Origin: Eulemur rufifrons
Lineage: Eukaryota > Chordata > Mammalia > Primates > Lemuridae
NCBI RefSeq assembly: GCF_041146395.1
Contig: NC_090989.1
Coordinates: 45,720,501-45,784,500 of the forward strand
Direction: 5' to 3'
DNA: 64,000 nt
Shown: positions 63,938 through 64,000 of the stretch, one piece after another
How the letters are laid out: every line of letters starts with the position of its first letter
How positions within the stretch are numbered: the stretch's first letter is position 1
Notes under the pieces: generated by a model
Told to the model about the DNA's origin: nothing
The model's input: the letters and a program-made list of their open reading frames with translations, nothing else
Databases searched by the model: none
Made by a program: the position numbers and the translations under genes

Positions 63938-64000
63938 AGTCTACTCATCTTTAAACCACTATTCTGTGCACAGAGTCAAGCACACTGCACGTATTTAATA

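Overview
The window is nuclear DNA from a strepsirrhine (lemur-type) primate. It holds one protein-coding locus, the 3' part of COL8A1 (collagen type VIII alpha-1 chain, + strand), in AT-rich, repeat-dense DNA. Three things place the host. The predicted COL8A1 protein matches the human chain in length (744 residues) and closely in sequence, as far as I recall the human chain. Three Alu copies (48.4, 58.4 and 61.5 kb) carry the extra 'gttgtccagctaatttc' linker segment that I associate with strepsirrhine Alus. Short L1 3' ends at 5.0-5.2 kb and 46.0 kb have the terminal signature ('gtaacctaaac...gtaccccca...aatatgctgaaatt'-polyA) that I associate with lemur L1s.

Layout. 1-39.5 kb is upstream or intronic COL8A1 sequence with no recognisable coding exon. 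It contains MIR and L2 fragments, old Alus, an L1 3' end, two MaLR LTRs, a Tc1/mariner-type element with a hAT element inserted at its very end, a dead RPL26 processed pseudogene (33.0-33.5 kb), two LTR-like repeats that I cannot name, and a perfect 39-bp inverted repeat around a 229-bp spacer (36.06-36.37 kb). 39,544-39,874 is the first coding exon (signal peptide and NC2 domain). A 3.0-kb intron follows. 42,888-44,794 is the large terminal coding exon (triple helix with eight Gly-X-Gly imperfections, then the C1q-like NC1 domain). The 3' UTR probably runs to about 47,575. 47.6-64 kb is intergenic, with strepsirrhine Alus, L2, L1, a MaLR LTR and a decayed ERVL-type provirus interior on the minus strand (about 53.5-57.5 kb, reverse transcriptase recognisable).

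How it works. The two coding exons join in phase (109 codons plus 1 nt, then 1,907 nt) to give a secreted short-chain collagen of subendothelial and corneal/retinal basement membranes. Two details bear on expression. The terminal exon has a tandem CAG-TAG acceptor behind a 47-nt pyrimidine run, so a 745-residue isoform is possible. The 3' UTR has an 8-mer miR-29 seed match and a lineage-specific antisense L1 tail. I found no new enzymatic or defence system. The most unusual structure is the perfect inverted repeat at 36 kb.
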